A stretch of 64,000 nt of DNA from Shinisaurus crocodilurus (GCA_021292165.1 CM037883.1:9873434-9937433); one strand, 5' to 3'. Shown: positions 31,139 to 42,267, numbered from the stretch's first letter. Translations and numbers: made by a program. Notes: generated by a model not told the origin, from the letters alone.

Positions 31139-32473
31139 TTAGGGATGTCACAAGCCTTCAACTACAGATGCTCACCAAAGTGAGTGCCCCTCCCCTGTTC
31201 AAATGCTCATGGTACTAAGAACAGGGCAGTGCTCACTTTAATACTGGAACTTCTGCAACCACCCATGCCTTCTGCTTCCCCAAAGTAAGCCCAAGCGAAC
31301 AAGGAGGCAGGCAGTGCTGGCAGCAGTGGCAAGCATTCCCTGGACCCTGGAAAAGCATATTTTCAAACTGGAGGTTGTACTGGGTCTGGGATTCAGTGAC
31401 AGTTCCAGGTCTTTGAGGGTCCCTGGGCAAGACATCCTCCATGGGCCCCGACCCTCCACCGTCAACTTCTCACTGTCATCGCCCATCATGTTCTTTCCCA
31501 TCATTGCTACCACTTGCTTGCTTGGCAGGCAGAAAGCCAGTGAATGAGCAAGGAGGCAGCGGCATCTCCTGCTCCTCCTTCTCACCTGTCTGAGCCAGAG
31601 AAAGAGGCAGGTGAACAATCAGGTTGCAGTTGTGTAGAAGAGGAGCAAGTCCAGGGAGTTCTTCTCAGTGGGTCCCTGCTGGGGTGTGGGCCCTCAGCAG
31701 GTGTGTCCGACCATGCCTACCTTTGATACTAGAGCCCTGCTGGGATTACCAGTTCCAGAATACCTGATGGGAAAATGATGATATTAGTACCACTCCTGGC
31801 AGGGAGAATTCCCTTGGAGAGCCTTCATCCTGGCAGACATGGTACAAATTGCATGATTTGACTTGTGGTACACTTCCAGCAGGCTGAACAGAGGGAGAAC
31901 AGGGCCATTCCACCAGCCCTGCTGAAAGGCCTTCTTCATAAAGGCTTCTCCTCCTTCAGCTGCCACCACCAGCAGCCATTCCAGCGGGCTGAGAGGAGGG
32001 AGATGAGAGGGAGCGCGGGGCCATTCCACCAGCCCTGCCAGGACTATTAATTAATATTCCCCCTTCTTCACCCCCATTCCTTTATTCCTTTTGTGTCCTG
32101 TCTTTTTAGATTGTAAGCCTGCGGGCAGGGACTGCCTTGTTTAATTGATTATATGTAAGCCGCTCTGGGAGCCCTTTTGGCTGAGGAGTGACATAAAAAT
32201 ATTTCAGATAAATAAATAAATAAATTTGGCCAGCAAACGTTCCATGCTCAGCAGGATAAGACACTCTGCCAGGGATCTGTGAGCACCTACTGCTACCTTA
32301 TTCCCTGAAACTACAGGTAAGTTTCTGGGGCTCCAGGGGTAAGAGCAGAGGTAGCCGGGTTGCAGAGGCTGGAACTCTATGATATTTTGGGGGCTTTTGT
32401 AACCACTCAGACCAGGAATCCCCCAAAGCTCGACCCTTTTCAGTCAAAACTTGGGCAGCCTGTGCATCCCTAA
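31139..32473. mobile_element. Possible TAGGGATG-ended repeat with internal duplication
   Basis: TTAGGGATGTCACAAGCC at the left and GGCAGCCTGTGCATCCCTAA at the right are inverse-like. Inside, GGGCCATTCCACCAGCCCTG occurs twice (31902 and 32018). No target duplication is seen, so a single element is only a hypothesis. Confidence 0.4.
32090..32225 (+). mobile_element. CR1/L2-like LINE 3' tail
   Basis: GATTGTAAGCCTGCGGGCAG, GTAAGCCGCTCTGGGAGCC and AGATAAATAAATAAATAAA form a LINE 3' UTR and tail. Confidence 0.6.
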
Positions 32474-33054
32474 TTAAAATATTTACCACCATCAGCTTGT
32501 TTTGAAAAAGTGTATTTTGTCACTGGTCAATAATAGCAATAAGAAAGGCCACCATTTACTCTTCCATGTCAAGTCTTGATGAGATAAGAACTGGTCCATT
32601 GAGTGTAAGTGGAATCTGCTGGTTAGGTCAATGCAACAAGTGGAGAACTATCCATCCAGAAAGTAAAACATTTCAAAACCCAACCATCTAGTTTATTAAC
32701 CTTTATCATCTGCTCAGAATCCAGTCTGTGAAGGGCCTTTCTGAACTCTTCTGTCAGTAGTGAAAGGGTAATGCATGTAAAGAGTTGCTAGGTGTTTTTT
32801 TTGTTGTTGTTGTTGCAAAATTATACTTCTTACATCCCAGAGGTATTTGCCATTGTTTGAGAAAGTATTTAACACAGAGCACCACAGAGATAAAGACAAC
32901 ACATGTCCTCCCCCACTGAGACCTCAAGATTTAGAGTGCAGCCCTGAGCTTAGGAGTGGAACAGTGAATCACTTACCATAACAGCACGCCCTCTAGCACC
33001 ACCATCACCCAAATATGTTTTAAGAAACTCATATGATCCAAGTCTCCCTGTTTA
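32474..33054. other. No gene recognised
   Basis: A TTG repeat near 32801-32815 is the only simple feature. Confidence 0.45.
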
Positions 33055-33062
33055 CCACAGGG

Positions 33063-34121
33063 CAGGAGTGGGGAACCATTTTCAGTCTGAGGGCCTAACT
33101 GGCCCTGGGCTGGGAAGTCAGAAAACACATGCCAGCAGTGAGAGAAGCCACTAAGAAAAGTGGGGGTGGGGTCACCACTGCCATGCACCCCACACACATT
33201 TTTACACACAGAAAAGCACACTCTCTTCACACATACACATTATTCTCTCACACCAACAGACATACAGGTTATATACACATATAGTAGTAGGTGATCACTC
33301 GTGACCAAGTAAGATTGTCTTCCAGGATAAAATTGCAAAAAGAAAATTATAAAAAGAAGACATTCTAAAAAAATTGCGTAGACTCTAGCGATGGGTCCGT
33401 AAGTGACTGTGGAGGCCAATTCTAGATCCACACAGCTTCCCACAGTGAAGACACAGGTTACCAGATGGAAGATGGCCCTGTAAAGGATACATTTGACATG
33501 CTTTGCTTAGCACGTTTCTCCCTTTCACCTTGCACTCGGGCTTCTTCAAAGTCCATAGAACCTTTGTGAGAGGCCAACCTCCAATTAGATCGTTCATGGG
33601 CCAGAGCTTCCCAGTTTTTGATGTTTATATTGCATTTTTTTAGATTAGCCTTAAGAACATCTTTAGACCTCTTATATTGACCACCGATATTCCGCTTTCC
33701 ATCCTTGAGTTGGGAATAAAGTAACTGCTTTGGGAGACGGCAGTCAGACGTTCAAACAACATGACCCATCCATTGAAGTTGGCGTTGAAGGATAATTTTT
33801 TCAACGCTAGTAGCCTTTGCTTCTTCCAGTACACTGAAATTTGTTCGCCTATCTTCCCAAGTAATTTGCATCTGCTGGGGCAGAGAAAATGCCTTTCCTA
33901 GCTGATCTATGCTGATCAGCAGAGATAACCCCTTTTCTTGCTGAGAAAGGGGAAAGGGCTTAATCTCCAATCTGATGCAGATTGGAGACAAGCTGTGTCC
34001 CCTCTCTTGGCACTGGGACAGGGGAAATAAAAGGCAAATGCTGGGGGAGAAGCTTGGCAGGCCAGATCTGGAACCCCTGCAGGCCATATTCGGGGCATGG
34101 TCTAGAATTTCCCCATGCCTC
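33063..34121. mobile_element. hAT-like element split by a LINE fragment
   Basis: The left end CAGGAGTGGGGAACCATTTT and right end GAATTTCCCCATGCCTC are inverse-like. CCACAGGG (33055-33062) and CCATAGGG (34122-34129) match at 7 of 8 bases. The LINE 3' fragment at about 33270-33870 sits inside, so it landed after the hAT element. Confidence 0.7.
33270..33870 (-). pseudogene. RTE-like LINE, 3' ORF end and UTR fragment
   Basis: Three minus-frame pieces correspond to the end of the LINE polyprotein: ITWEDRRTNFSVLEEAKATS, a middle with MNDLIGGWPLTKVLWTLKKP, and a zinc-finger-like terminus CLHCGKLCGSRIGLHSHLRT. The intact CxxC...H...H spacing here is better than in the 36.6-kb copy. Frame changes separate the pieces, and the 5' part is absent. 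Confidence 0.85.
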
Positions 34122-34910
34122 CCATAGGGACATCATTGTCCCTGTTAGAAGACACCATGTTAAAATACTGTTAGCAGAAGTTACTAGAGTTGTCATTCTT
34201 TAGGGCTCAGCTCCTTCCCCAGGGCCACTAGAAAGCATATTGCTGAGTAGGAATGGGTGCAAGTTGATCTGATGCAGCAGGACATTTATGTCCTTCATCC
34301 ATACACTGCTGTAGCTGAAGATAATTGAAGAAGAAAAGACTGATATTGAGATTGGCAGTACAGGCAGTCCCCGAGTTAAGAACGTCCAACTTACAGACAA
34401 CCCATACTTAAGAACGGACTTCTGGGTTCCCCGGAGCTATGGCGCTTACATAGAGTACATAATGTAGTATACTATGCAATTTGCGTAATTTAGAACAGTA
34501 TGCTGTTCCAACTTACATACAAATTCGACTTAAAGACATTCTTAAGAACGGAACTTCTTCCGCCCGCCGTAGGGATGTGCTAAAAAAATAGCGAGTTTTT
34601 TTCTTCTTCGAGTAAGCTCTGCTTGCTTATCACTCAGCATAATTAACGATTCTTGTGATCTTGACAGCAGTTCGTCCCCCATTAACAGAGATATCTGCGA
34701 GCTCTGGGAGCCAGAGCTGTTAAACAGGTTTTTACTTTTGAGATTCAAAAAACAGCAGTCTGGCTATGCATATTGATATGCAAAAAACACCAGCAGTCTG
34801 GCTGGAGCCTTGAAGGAAGAAGAACCATTAGCATATGACTGAGCAGGCTTTCCTCTCTCAGTCAGTCAGAGTTAGAAGAAAGGTTACCTTAAAATCAATT
34901 GGCACTTGTC

Positions 34911-35026
34911 TATAAAACAAAATACTTTTTCTAGGTAGGAATGTAAGGACTATTGCCAGCCAGAACATATTTATAAAACAAAATACTTTTTCTAAGTAGG
35001 AATGTAAGGACTATTGCCAGCCAGAG
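34911..35026. repeat. 61-bp period tandem duplication
   Basis: TATAAAACAAAATACTTTTT starts units at 34911 and 34972, and both run to TATTGCCAGCCAGA with one clear substitution. It lies inside the TA-flanked element. Confidence 0.95.
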
Positions 35027-35263
35027 ATGTTGTTCTTGTTGCTGTTCAAATCAGCATTACAATCATCCCTGTTAGTAGGAATTTAGCAAGGAATTTAGCA
35101 TATAAGTGTAGCGAGGGTTTTCCTCAGTCAGGTCAATTAAGACTTAAGTCAATTATGTCAATTAAGAAACACAAACAAAAGCATTAGAAACACAAAACAT
35201 CTTGCTGTTCATGACTCAGTTGGGTTCGAATTTGCAGTGGAGGGGGGAGAAGAGACTCGACAT

Positions 35264-35333
35264 GCTCGAAGTGATTTGTGAGCCAGCTGCTGCTAGGCCG
35301 ACTAGCTCGAAGTAATTCGTGAGCCAGCTGCTG
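35264..35333. repeat. 29-bp direct repeat, spaced 41 bp
   Basis: GCTCGAAGTGATTTGTGAGC and GCTCGAAGTAATTCGTGAGC open two copies that both continue into CAGCTGCTG. It is near the right end of the TA-flanked element. Confidence 0.9.
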
Positions 35334-35368
35334 CAGGCTCGCTCACGCCCCAGTGGGGACTGCCTGTA

Positions 35369-35527
35369 TTTCATAGATTTCATAGATCATAGAGTTGAAA
35401 GGAGCCTACAAGGCCATTGAGTCCAACCCCCTGCTCAATGCAGGAAACTAGAGGAGGGGGTCTCCCATGCAAATAATAACCAGGCTTGACCCTGCTTAGC
35501 TTTCCACACTCAGACAAGTGGAGCCAT
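35369..35527 (-). mobile_element. 5S rRNA-derived SINE, copy 4
   Basis: Plus strand runs TTTCATAGATTTCATAGATC (tail repeats), CCCCTGCTCAATGCAGG, then CCCTGCTTAGCTTTCCACAC. It starts two bases beyond the right TA of the 1-kb element. The 5S head is truncated at about GTGGAGCC. Confidence 0.8.
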
Positions 35528-36499
35528 TGCAGAATAGTCTGTCTCCCCGTCCCCCCAAGTTATACATCTAGGTGGGAAGAAGTTAGCAACATTTCATCCT
35601 AGCCTGGCAGGGTATCCATAGGCACAGCAGCCACCAAAATTAAAAGGGCTTTTTTTGGTCTTCTGCCACCAAAATTAAATGGGGATGAGAAAACTACATG
35701 GAGGAAGAGAGGTCTATGAATGTCTATTAGCCATTCACGTTCAGAGGGAGCATGCTACCACTCAGTATAGTTGCTGGGGTGCAAGAAGAGAAGAGCCCTC
35801 TTATCCTGTCCTGCTGGGGCCTGGGGCTCGCAGGAGAAGTGTTGGCAGAGTTACATAGGGAAGGTCACATCAGGTAAAGTCTCTTTTGGCAAGGTCATGT
35901 CAGGCAAATTCAGGTTAAGGAGAATGTAACTGGGCTTGACACAATACATACAGATTCGAGCAGGCCTTGTTAGGACCACAGAAATCTCCTAATGAGCTCC
36001 ACAGCTTGTCGTTCTCCCCCCTATAGTGAGTAATATGGAGATGTTGTCTCAGCCAATGGATGAATCCTGATACAGGCTAGTACGGCCTGTTCAGCAGTTG
36101 GCCCCACCTCTCTGGAGGAGCTGGCTGTGCTTCTTAAGGGGCCTGAGTTTGGTTGTCCACTGGCTTCTACAAAGTAGAAGAACATGAGATGCAACTGGGG
36201 ACTTTGGAGTCTGAGGAAGGCTGGGAGGTCATGGGAGGAGGAGCTGAACCCACCCCCCCCCATTGCTGTGAGGAGCAGTCTGTATCTCTTCCTCATCTAG
36301 GTCTTCCTTGGGGTAGCAGAAGGGGCTAGGTCTGGGACCCATGGCACCTATTTTCCTCATGATGTGTTTGTGGTTTGCCCTTTAATCTAATTAATAGGGA
36401 TCTTCATATGATATCAACAATGAAAAGATAGAAATTTGAATGTAGCACATTGAGATATATGCAGGCATATATCCATTTTTAGCATCTGTAAACTCACTC
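35528..36499. other. No gene recognised
   Basis: Short direct repeats AAGGTCACATCAGG and AAGGTCATGTCAGG occur near 35865 and 35891. Nothing else was assigned. Confidence 0.4.
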
Positions 36500-36599
36500 A
36501 GTCAGTCAGTCAGGCGATCACTCGTGACCGAGTAAGATTGTCTTCCAGGATAAAAATTTACAAAAAGGTGATTTTAAAAGGAGGAAAATTCTAAAGAAA

Positions 36600-37256
36600 A
36601 TTGTGTAGACTCTAGTGATGGGTCCGTAAGTGACTGTGGAGGCCAATTCTAGATCCACACAGCTTCCCACGGTGAGGACACAGGTTACCAGATGGAAGAT
36701 GGTCCTGTAAAGGATTCATTTGACGTGCTTTTCACTTAGCACGTTTCTCCCTTTCACCTTGCACTCGAGCTTCTTCAAAGTCCATAGAACCTTTGTGAAA
36801 GGCCAACCTCCAGTTAGATCGTTCATGGGCCAGAGCTTCCCAGTTTTTGATGTTTATATTGCATTTTTTTAGATTAGCCTTAAGAACATCTTTAAACCTC
36901 TTATATTGACCACCAATATTCCGCTTTCCATCCTTGAGTTGGGAATAAAGTAACTGCTTTGGGAGACGGCAGTCAGGCATTCGAACAACATGACCGGTCC
37001 ACTGAAGTTGGCGTTGAAGGATCATTTTTTTAATGCTAGTAGTCTTTGCTTCTTTCAGTACACTGACATTTGTCCACCTATCTTCCCAAGTAATTCGCAG
37101 GATTTTCCAGAGGCAACGTTGATGAAATCTTTCAAGGAGTTGGAGGTGACGTTTATAGATAGTCCATGTTTCGCAGGCATACAATAAAGTTGGTAATACA
37201 ATGGCTTCATAAACCAGTGTTTTGGTCTTCTTACAAATATCCCGATCCTCGAACAC
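36600..37256 (-). pseudogene. LINE C-terminal region with zinc-finger-like end
   Basis: The frame at 36732-37256 encodes CKKTKTLVYEAIVLPTLLYA, CETWTIYKRHLQLLERFHQR and WTGHVVRMPDCRLPKQLLYS, the thumb/connection part after the palm. A further shift then puts CPHRGKLCGSRIGLHSHLRT at about 36602-36680. In the 33.4-kb relative this reads CLHCGKLCGSRIG, so the second cysteine of the CxxC pair is Arg here. The motif probably binds nucleic acid, by analogy. Confidence 0.85.
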
Positions 37257-38415
37257 TCTGTTTCATTCGAGAAAACGCGGCACTAGCAGAGCTCAGACGA
37301 TGATGGATTTCACTGTCGATGTTAGCTGAAACAGAAAGATAGCTGCCAAGATAGAGAAAATGATCGACATTTTCCAGTGTTGTCCCGCCAAGCTGGATAG
37401 ATGGCATCACCAAAGGGTTAGCTTGCACTTGCTGATGAGGCACTTTGGGTTTTTTTATGTTAAGTGAGAGACCAAGTTTTCCGTATGCTTCTGCAAAAGC
37501 ATTTAGGATAGTTTGGAGATCATCCTCTGAATGTGCGGAGACCACATTATCATCAGCATACTGAAGTTCCACAACGGAGGTTGTAATTACCTTACTTTTT
37601 GCTTTCAGCCTGCTGAGATTAAAAAGCTTTCCATCTGTTCGATATATAATTCCCACACCAGTGGGAAGTTTCCCCTCGACAAGATGTAAAATCATGGTGA
37701 TGAAAATAGCAAATAATGTTGGGGCAATAACACATCCCTGTTTAACACCTGATCCCACTTTAAATGGAGCACCATGAGAGCCGTTGTTGTCCAAGACTGT
37801 AGCCGTCATGTTGTCATGGAGAAGTCGCAAGATATTCACAAATTTATTGGGGCATCCAATTTTCATAAGGATAGTCCAGAGAGCTGTTCGGTCTACAATA
37901 TCAAAGGCCTTAGCAAGATCAATAAATACCATATAAAGGGGTTGATTTTGCTCCCGGCATTTTTCTTGGAGCTGACGTGCAGTAAAAATCATGTCTACTG
38001 TCCCTCTAGAGGGGCTGAAACCATATTGAGTTTCAGGGAGGATCTCTTCTGAAATAGATAGAAGACGGTTTGCGAGAATCCTGGCAAATATTTTACCTGC
38101 GGTAGCTAAGGGAGAAATGCCCCTATAGTTTCCACAGTCTGTTCTATCACCTTTCTTAAAGAGGGTGATAATTATGGCATCCCTGAAGTCTTCTGGGATC
38201 TCTTCTCTTATCCAGATTTTTTCGATGTGTTTATGAAGATGTTGTACAAGTTCGGGGGGCCCTTCTTTAAAGATTTCAGCAGGAATCCCATCTGGTCCAC
38301 TAGCTTTGTTATTCTTCATTTGATTAATGGCTTTTTTTACTTCATCCAAAGTGGGGAGTATTGCAGCCAGGTTCCTCTCTAATTTGTTTTTGCGGGATTT
38401 GCGAAAAAATCTCAT
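37231..38415 (-). pseudogene. LINE reverse transcriptase domain, decayed ORF
   Basis: The 394-codon frame keeps the fingers motif NKASGPDGIPAEIFK (residues 36-50), CGNYRGISPLATAGK (94-108), the palm motif YMVFIDLAKAFD (161-172, Asp166), KQGCVIAPTLF (225-235) and the active site YADD (286-289). ISPLA replaces the more usual ISLL. It is out of frame with the endonuclease upstream and the C-terminal part downstream. The final SVRGSGYL results from a frameshift that leaves the expected VFEDRDI in another frame. The catalytic residues themselves survive. Confidence 0.92.
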
Positions 38416-38444
38416 TATCCACCTTAGATTTACGATTTAAAAGG

Positions 38445-39800
38445 TCATAATAATGCTCTTTCCAACAGCAGTGCAATAGACTCTTTGTCTTTTAAGAGTT
38501 TGGTGCCATCTTTTGATTGTAAAGGGTTTGTACCATAGGTTTTTGGTCCATAAATGGCCCTTGTGGCCTTAAAAAAGCCCCGTACATCATGAGATTCTGC
38601 AAGTTGTTGAATTTCTTCAGCTTTCTTTTTCCACCAGGCGTTCTTAAGTTCTCTTGTTCTTCTTTGGACCTCAGCCTTTGCACTAGCGTAGATTTTTTTC
38701 TTGGCAGCACAGTTAATATCATTTTGCCATATTTGGAAGGCTTTCCTTTTTTGGTCAATTATATATTTAATCTCATTATCATTTTCATCAAACCAATCCT
38801 GATGTTTCTTAGTTTCATATCCAATAGTTTGTTCACAAGCTGCAGTAATGGAGGTTTTCAGCTTAGACCAATGGTCCTCAATGTTGTCAGGAGGATCCGT
38901 AGGTAGATGTTCCTTAAGAACTGATTGAAGATGAGTTTGCTTAATAGGATCTTGAAGGGCGTGGATGTTCATTTTACGCCTTGGCTTCCTTCCTTGAAGC
39001 CTACGTTGGGGAGCAATGTTGATAACCATAGTGGACCGGATTAGTCGGTGGTCTGTCCAGCAGTCGTCGGCACTCACCATGGCCCTAGTAAGAAGTACAT
39101 CGCGGCAATCTCTAACACGGACAATTACATAATCCAGAAGATGCCAGTGCTTTGACCGTGGGTGCTGCCATGATGTTTTAAACTTATTTTTTTGTCGAAA
39201 GAGCATGTTTGTAATAGTGAGATTATGCTCTGCACATATAGACAAAAGTAAGATTCCGTTCGGGTTGCTATTACCAACTCCGTCTTTTCCAATAGTTTCT
39301 GGCCATGAATCAAATTCACACCCGACTCTTGCGTTAAAATCGCCCAGGAGGATAATTTTATCCTCCTTAGGTATCTCTGACAGGAGAGTGTCCAACTGGG
39401 TATAAAAATTTTCCTTGATGTCTTCATCAGCATCTAACGTTGGCGCATAAGTGCTCAAGATAGTTACCTGCTGGTTATTGGCGAGCTTTAATGGAAGAGT
39501 TATCAGGCGTTCGTTAATGCCAGTAGGAACTTCTGACAAAGAGTTCACTAGCTCATTTTTGATGGCTAAGCCTACTCCATATATTCGTCGGTCCTGCTCA
39601 GGTAGTCCTTTCCAGAAGAAGGTATAGCCTCCTTTTTCTTCCTTCAACTGTCCTTCTCCTGCCCTTCGAGTTTCTTGAAGTGCTGCTATGTCAATTTTAA
39701 ACCGTCTCAGCTCCCTTGCAATAATAGCAGTCCTACGCTCAGAGCGTTCACTATCTATGTTATCCAGCAGTGTCCGTATATTCCATGTTCCAAAATTCAA
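38445..39800 (-). pseudogene. LINE endonuclease domain (APE type), decayed ORF
   Basis: In life this domain nicks target DNA to prime reverse transcription. The 451-codon frame has the expected motifs: WNIR (residues 6-9, Asn7), QETR (42-45, Glu43), STYAPT (116-121), GDFNARVG (153-160, with Asp154 and Asn156), and TDHRLI (249-254, with Asp250 and His251). The remaining ~190 residues form a basic linker. It ends at ERALL followed by a stop, where a +1-type shift has replaced the expected WKEHYYDLLN frame. The first Met is a plausible but unproven start. Confidence 0.9.
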
Positions 39801-40105
39801 ATGTCTTTTTTGACCGCTAAAATGGTGACCCCACTGGACGCGGTAATCCAGTCAGGGGAGAAAGAGGTAGACTATGTTTAGGGCACCTTTTCTAGCCCCC
39901 TCCCCATACGGGGTGAGCAGAGTGGATCCTAAATAGGGCTGCTCAGTCATGGATACAGCTGCCGAGCTGCTCGACTACCTCGTTCTTTGAACAGGGCGAC
40001 TGAGTCTGCATCCACCGCCCAATGTACTGGTCCGTGACTAGGGGCTTCCAGATTCACAGTCCTGTCTCCGTCGCCATTCGCCAGTCGCCATGGGACTTTT
40101 TTGGG

Positions 40106-40166
40106 TTGGTTAGTTGGTTGGTTGGTTGGTTGGTTCGTTGGGTTGGGTTGGTTGGGTTGGGTTGGA
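40106..40166. repeat. (GGTT)n/(GGGTTG)n simple repeat in LINE leader
   Basis: GGTTGGTTAGTTGGTTGGTT passes into GGTTGGGTTGGGTTGG-like units. It lies inside the LINE's 5' part. Confidence 0.9.
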
Positions 40167-40647
40167 AGATGCCTGTGCGTGAAGCTGTTTTCTGTGGGGA
40201 GATCTTTGCACCACGAATCACCACACAAACTTGACAGAGGACGGCAATGATCCAATGGCATGGTTACCCTGATGATTGGAAAACCATTCTCTGCTGCAGC
40301 CTTCATCCGCCTTCACAGCCATTGTAATTTAGGTTTAAATTATCTTCCGCCTGTTCTGCCATTGAGGACTTTTTGTTTTGGATCATTCTTTGTCTGGTTC
40401 CTCTCCCCGGACCTTACCGCCATGGGTGACCCTACCGGGAGTATATAGCTCCCGACGGCATTGCTCACAGGGTTCATCGGAACACGCAAGCCCACTCACC
40501 ACTTCAAGATTACGATCCAGCGAGAGGATCGTCTGTAAACTATATGGCAATTGGCAACCCATTCTTTCTGCTGTTACCTTTTCCCCATTCATGAGTTATG
40601 CCAATTACTGGAAGCAGCTTCCTAGAGTTCACCACTGTTGATTTAAT

Positions 40648-40676
40648 ACACACACACACACACACACACACACACT
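40648..40676. repeat. (AC)n microsatellite
   Basis: About 14 AC units just beyond the probable 5' end of the LINE. Confidence 0.95.
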
Positions 40677-41344
40677 ATATATGATAGTATATTATTATAT
40701 ATAGCACATTTTCCCCATGTAACTATCTGATAAGGCATTCCAGAAATGTTTGTTTCCTTTCAGATACATTAATAAGGGCAAAACACGGTGTGCCAGCAGC
40801 TTGGAGATCAGAGCAGAAAATAAACACTCACGTGGCATATGGGGTTGTGCTGTGCAGCTTCCAGTGTGGCAGTGATGCGACTTTAAAATAACTATAATTC
40901 AGCTCAGATGCAAGTTGATAGTGCAGTAGAATAACATGGTGAGACAACACCACCCAAAGCTTGATTACACCGTTTTTCTGTTGCTTTTATTTAAGGGGAT
41001 TTATACAAATCAGCTTTGGGTGTGTTTGGCATTTATCTCACTGCACTGTGTTGTGGGGTTGTTATTATTATTATTATTTTAAAAAAGCTAATCTAGGCAC
41101 AAGACAGTAAGCTTCCCATATTCCTCATCTGTCGACAGAAATGACACTGTGCTATGTAGCAGGGATAGTGGAAGCTCTACAGAGTGAAATTCAGCTGACA
41201 GCTGCAAGACTCAGCTCCCTATTATCAGTTTGTTTGTTTGTTTGTTTATCAATTTGTTTATTAACAGTATTTATGAGGAATCCCATAACAAAATTCTCAC
41301 AGCAATGTCTTGGCTCACAACAAGAGACAATTTAAAATAGTTTC
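40677..41344. other. No gene recognised
   Basis: Short ATT and TTTG runs (about 41060-41075 and 41228-41248). No coding support. Confidence 0.45.
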
Positions 41345-42130
41345 CAATTGCTTGGACTCAGTAATAGGCCAGATGAGGGGCCAATAAAGACAGTCCAGAC
41401 AAGACGGAGCGGAGGTTCTGTTAGTAGATGGTCCATCTGTCTAGTTAAGTGGCATTCAACCTGCTCTAAATGGGGTTGCACTCATAGTCTGGGGGTGCTC
41501 ATAGATCCAGCTCTGTCACTTAAGGCCCAAGTGGCCTCTGTGGCATGAAGTGCCTTTTATCAGCTTTGGACTGATATCGCAGTTATGACCCTACCTGGCC
41601 AGAGATAGCCTGGCTACAGTTACCCACCTGGATTATTGCAATGCATTATACATGGGGCTATATCTGAAGACAGTCCAGAAACTTATTAGTGTAGAATACA
41701 GCAGAAAGGCTGATTACTGGGACTGGCCACTTCAAACATATTACTCTGGTCTGGTGCAGTGCAGCATCAGATACACAGGGCCTGATTCAAAGTGTCAGAG
41801 TTAATTTTTAAAGCCCTGCCTGAAGGAGTGCCTTCTCCCATTTGTTCCTGCCTGAATGCTAAGATAGTCTTTGGAGGATCATCTCAAGTGCCACCACTTA
41901 CAATGGTGTGATGGGTGGCAACCAAGTAAAGAGCCTTCTCTGTTATACCCCACCACCCCCAGCTGTGCAATGCCCTCCCCAGATCCACCTGGCATCTTCA
42001 TTGCATACAACTTGATGCCAGGTTAAGACCTTCCTCCTTAAGCAGTCATTTAATCTTTAATCCATTGCTCTGATTATTAATTTTAATGCTGGCTCCTCAA
42101 TGTTTTTAATATTTGTTAATGTGTTTAATG

Positions 42131-42267
42131 CAGGGCTCTCCAACCTTGGGTCCCCAGATGTTGCTGGACTACAGCTCCCAGAATCCCTTGCCATTAGCTA
42201 TGCTGGCTGGGTATGCTGGGAGAGGTAGGCCAGCAACATCTGGGGGACTCAAGGTTGGAGAGCCCTG
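42131..42267. mobile_element. hAT-like palindromic MITE, family 2 (copy c)
   Basis: Starts CAGGGCTCTCCAACCTTGGG and ends TCAAGGTTGGAGAGCCCTG, a nearly perfect inverse. GTTTAATG (42123-42130) and TTTTAATG (42268-42275) match at 7 of 8 bases. It interrupts L2. Confidence 0.92.

Larger units (their letters stand above)
34361..35366. mobile_element. TA-flanked inverted-repeat element, Tigger-like, 1 kb
   Basis: Starts CAGGCAGTCCCCGAGTTAAG and ends GGGGACTGCCTG, a perfect 12-bp inverted pair, with TA directly outside both ends (34359-34360 and 35367-35368). The first 200 bp has inverted AAGAACGGA words. The remaining 800 bp is unusual and carries two internal direct duplications. A TAGGGATGTGC word at about 34572 suggests part is another element. 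Confidence 0.65.
36500..40610 (-). mobile_element. Near full-length APE-type LINE, RTE-like, decayed
   Basis: Minus-strand order is a G/C-moderate leader (about 40600-39800), an apurinic-like endonuclease, a reverse transcriptase, a C-terminal zinc-finger-like motif, then a short 3' UTR with CACGAGTGATCGCCTGACTG and GACT repeats at the 3' end. At least three frameshifts break the coding region, so it is inactive. The endonuclease resembles products often annotated craniofacial development protein 2-like. RTE is my clade preference; Vingi or another I-group clade is not excluded. Relatives lie at 33.3 and 42.4 kb. Confidence 0.85.

Noticed and set aside
30359..31218. Frames of 211 and 180 codons as host genes
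   Set aside because: Same cause as above: they cross the second GC-rich element and its AT-rich flank, with no recognisable domain.
38445..39800. A host craniofacial development protein 2-like gene
   Set aside because: The endonuclease frame is directly followed by a reverse transcriptase and a LINE 3' end, and related fragments occur nearby, so it is a LINE.
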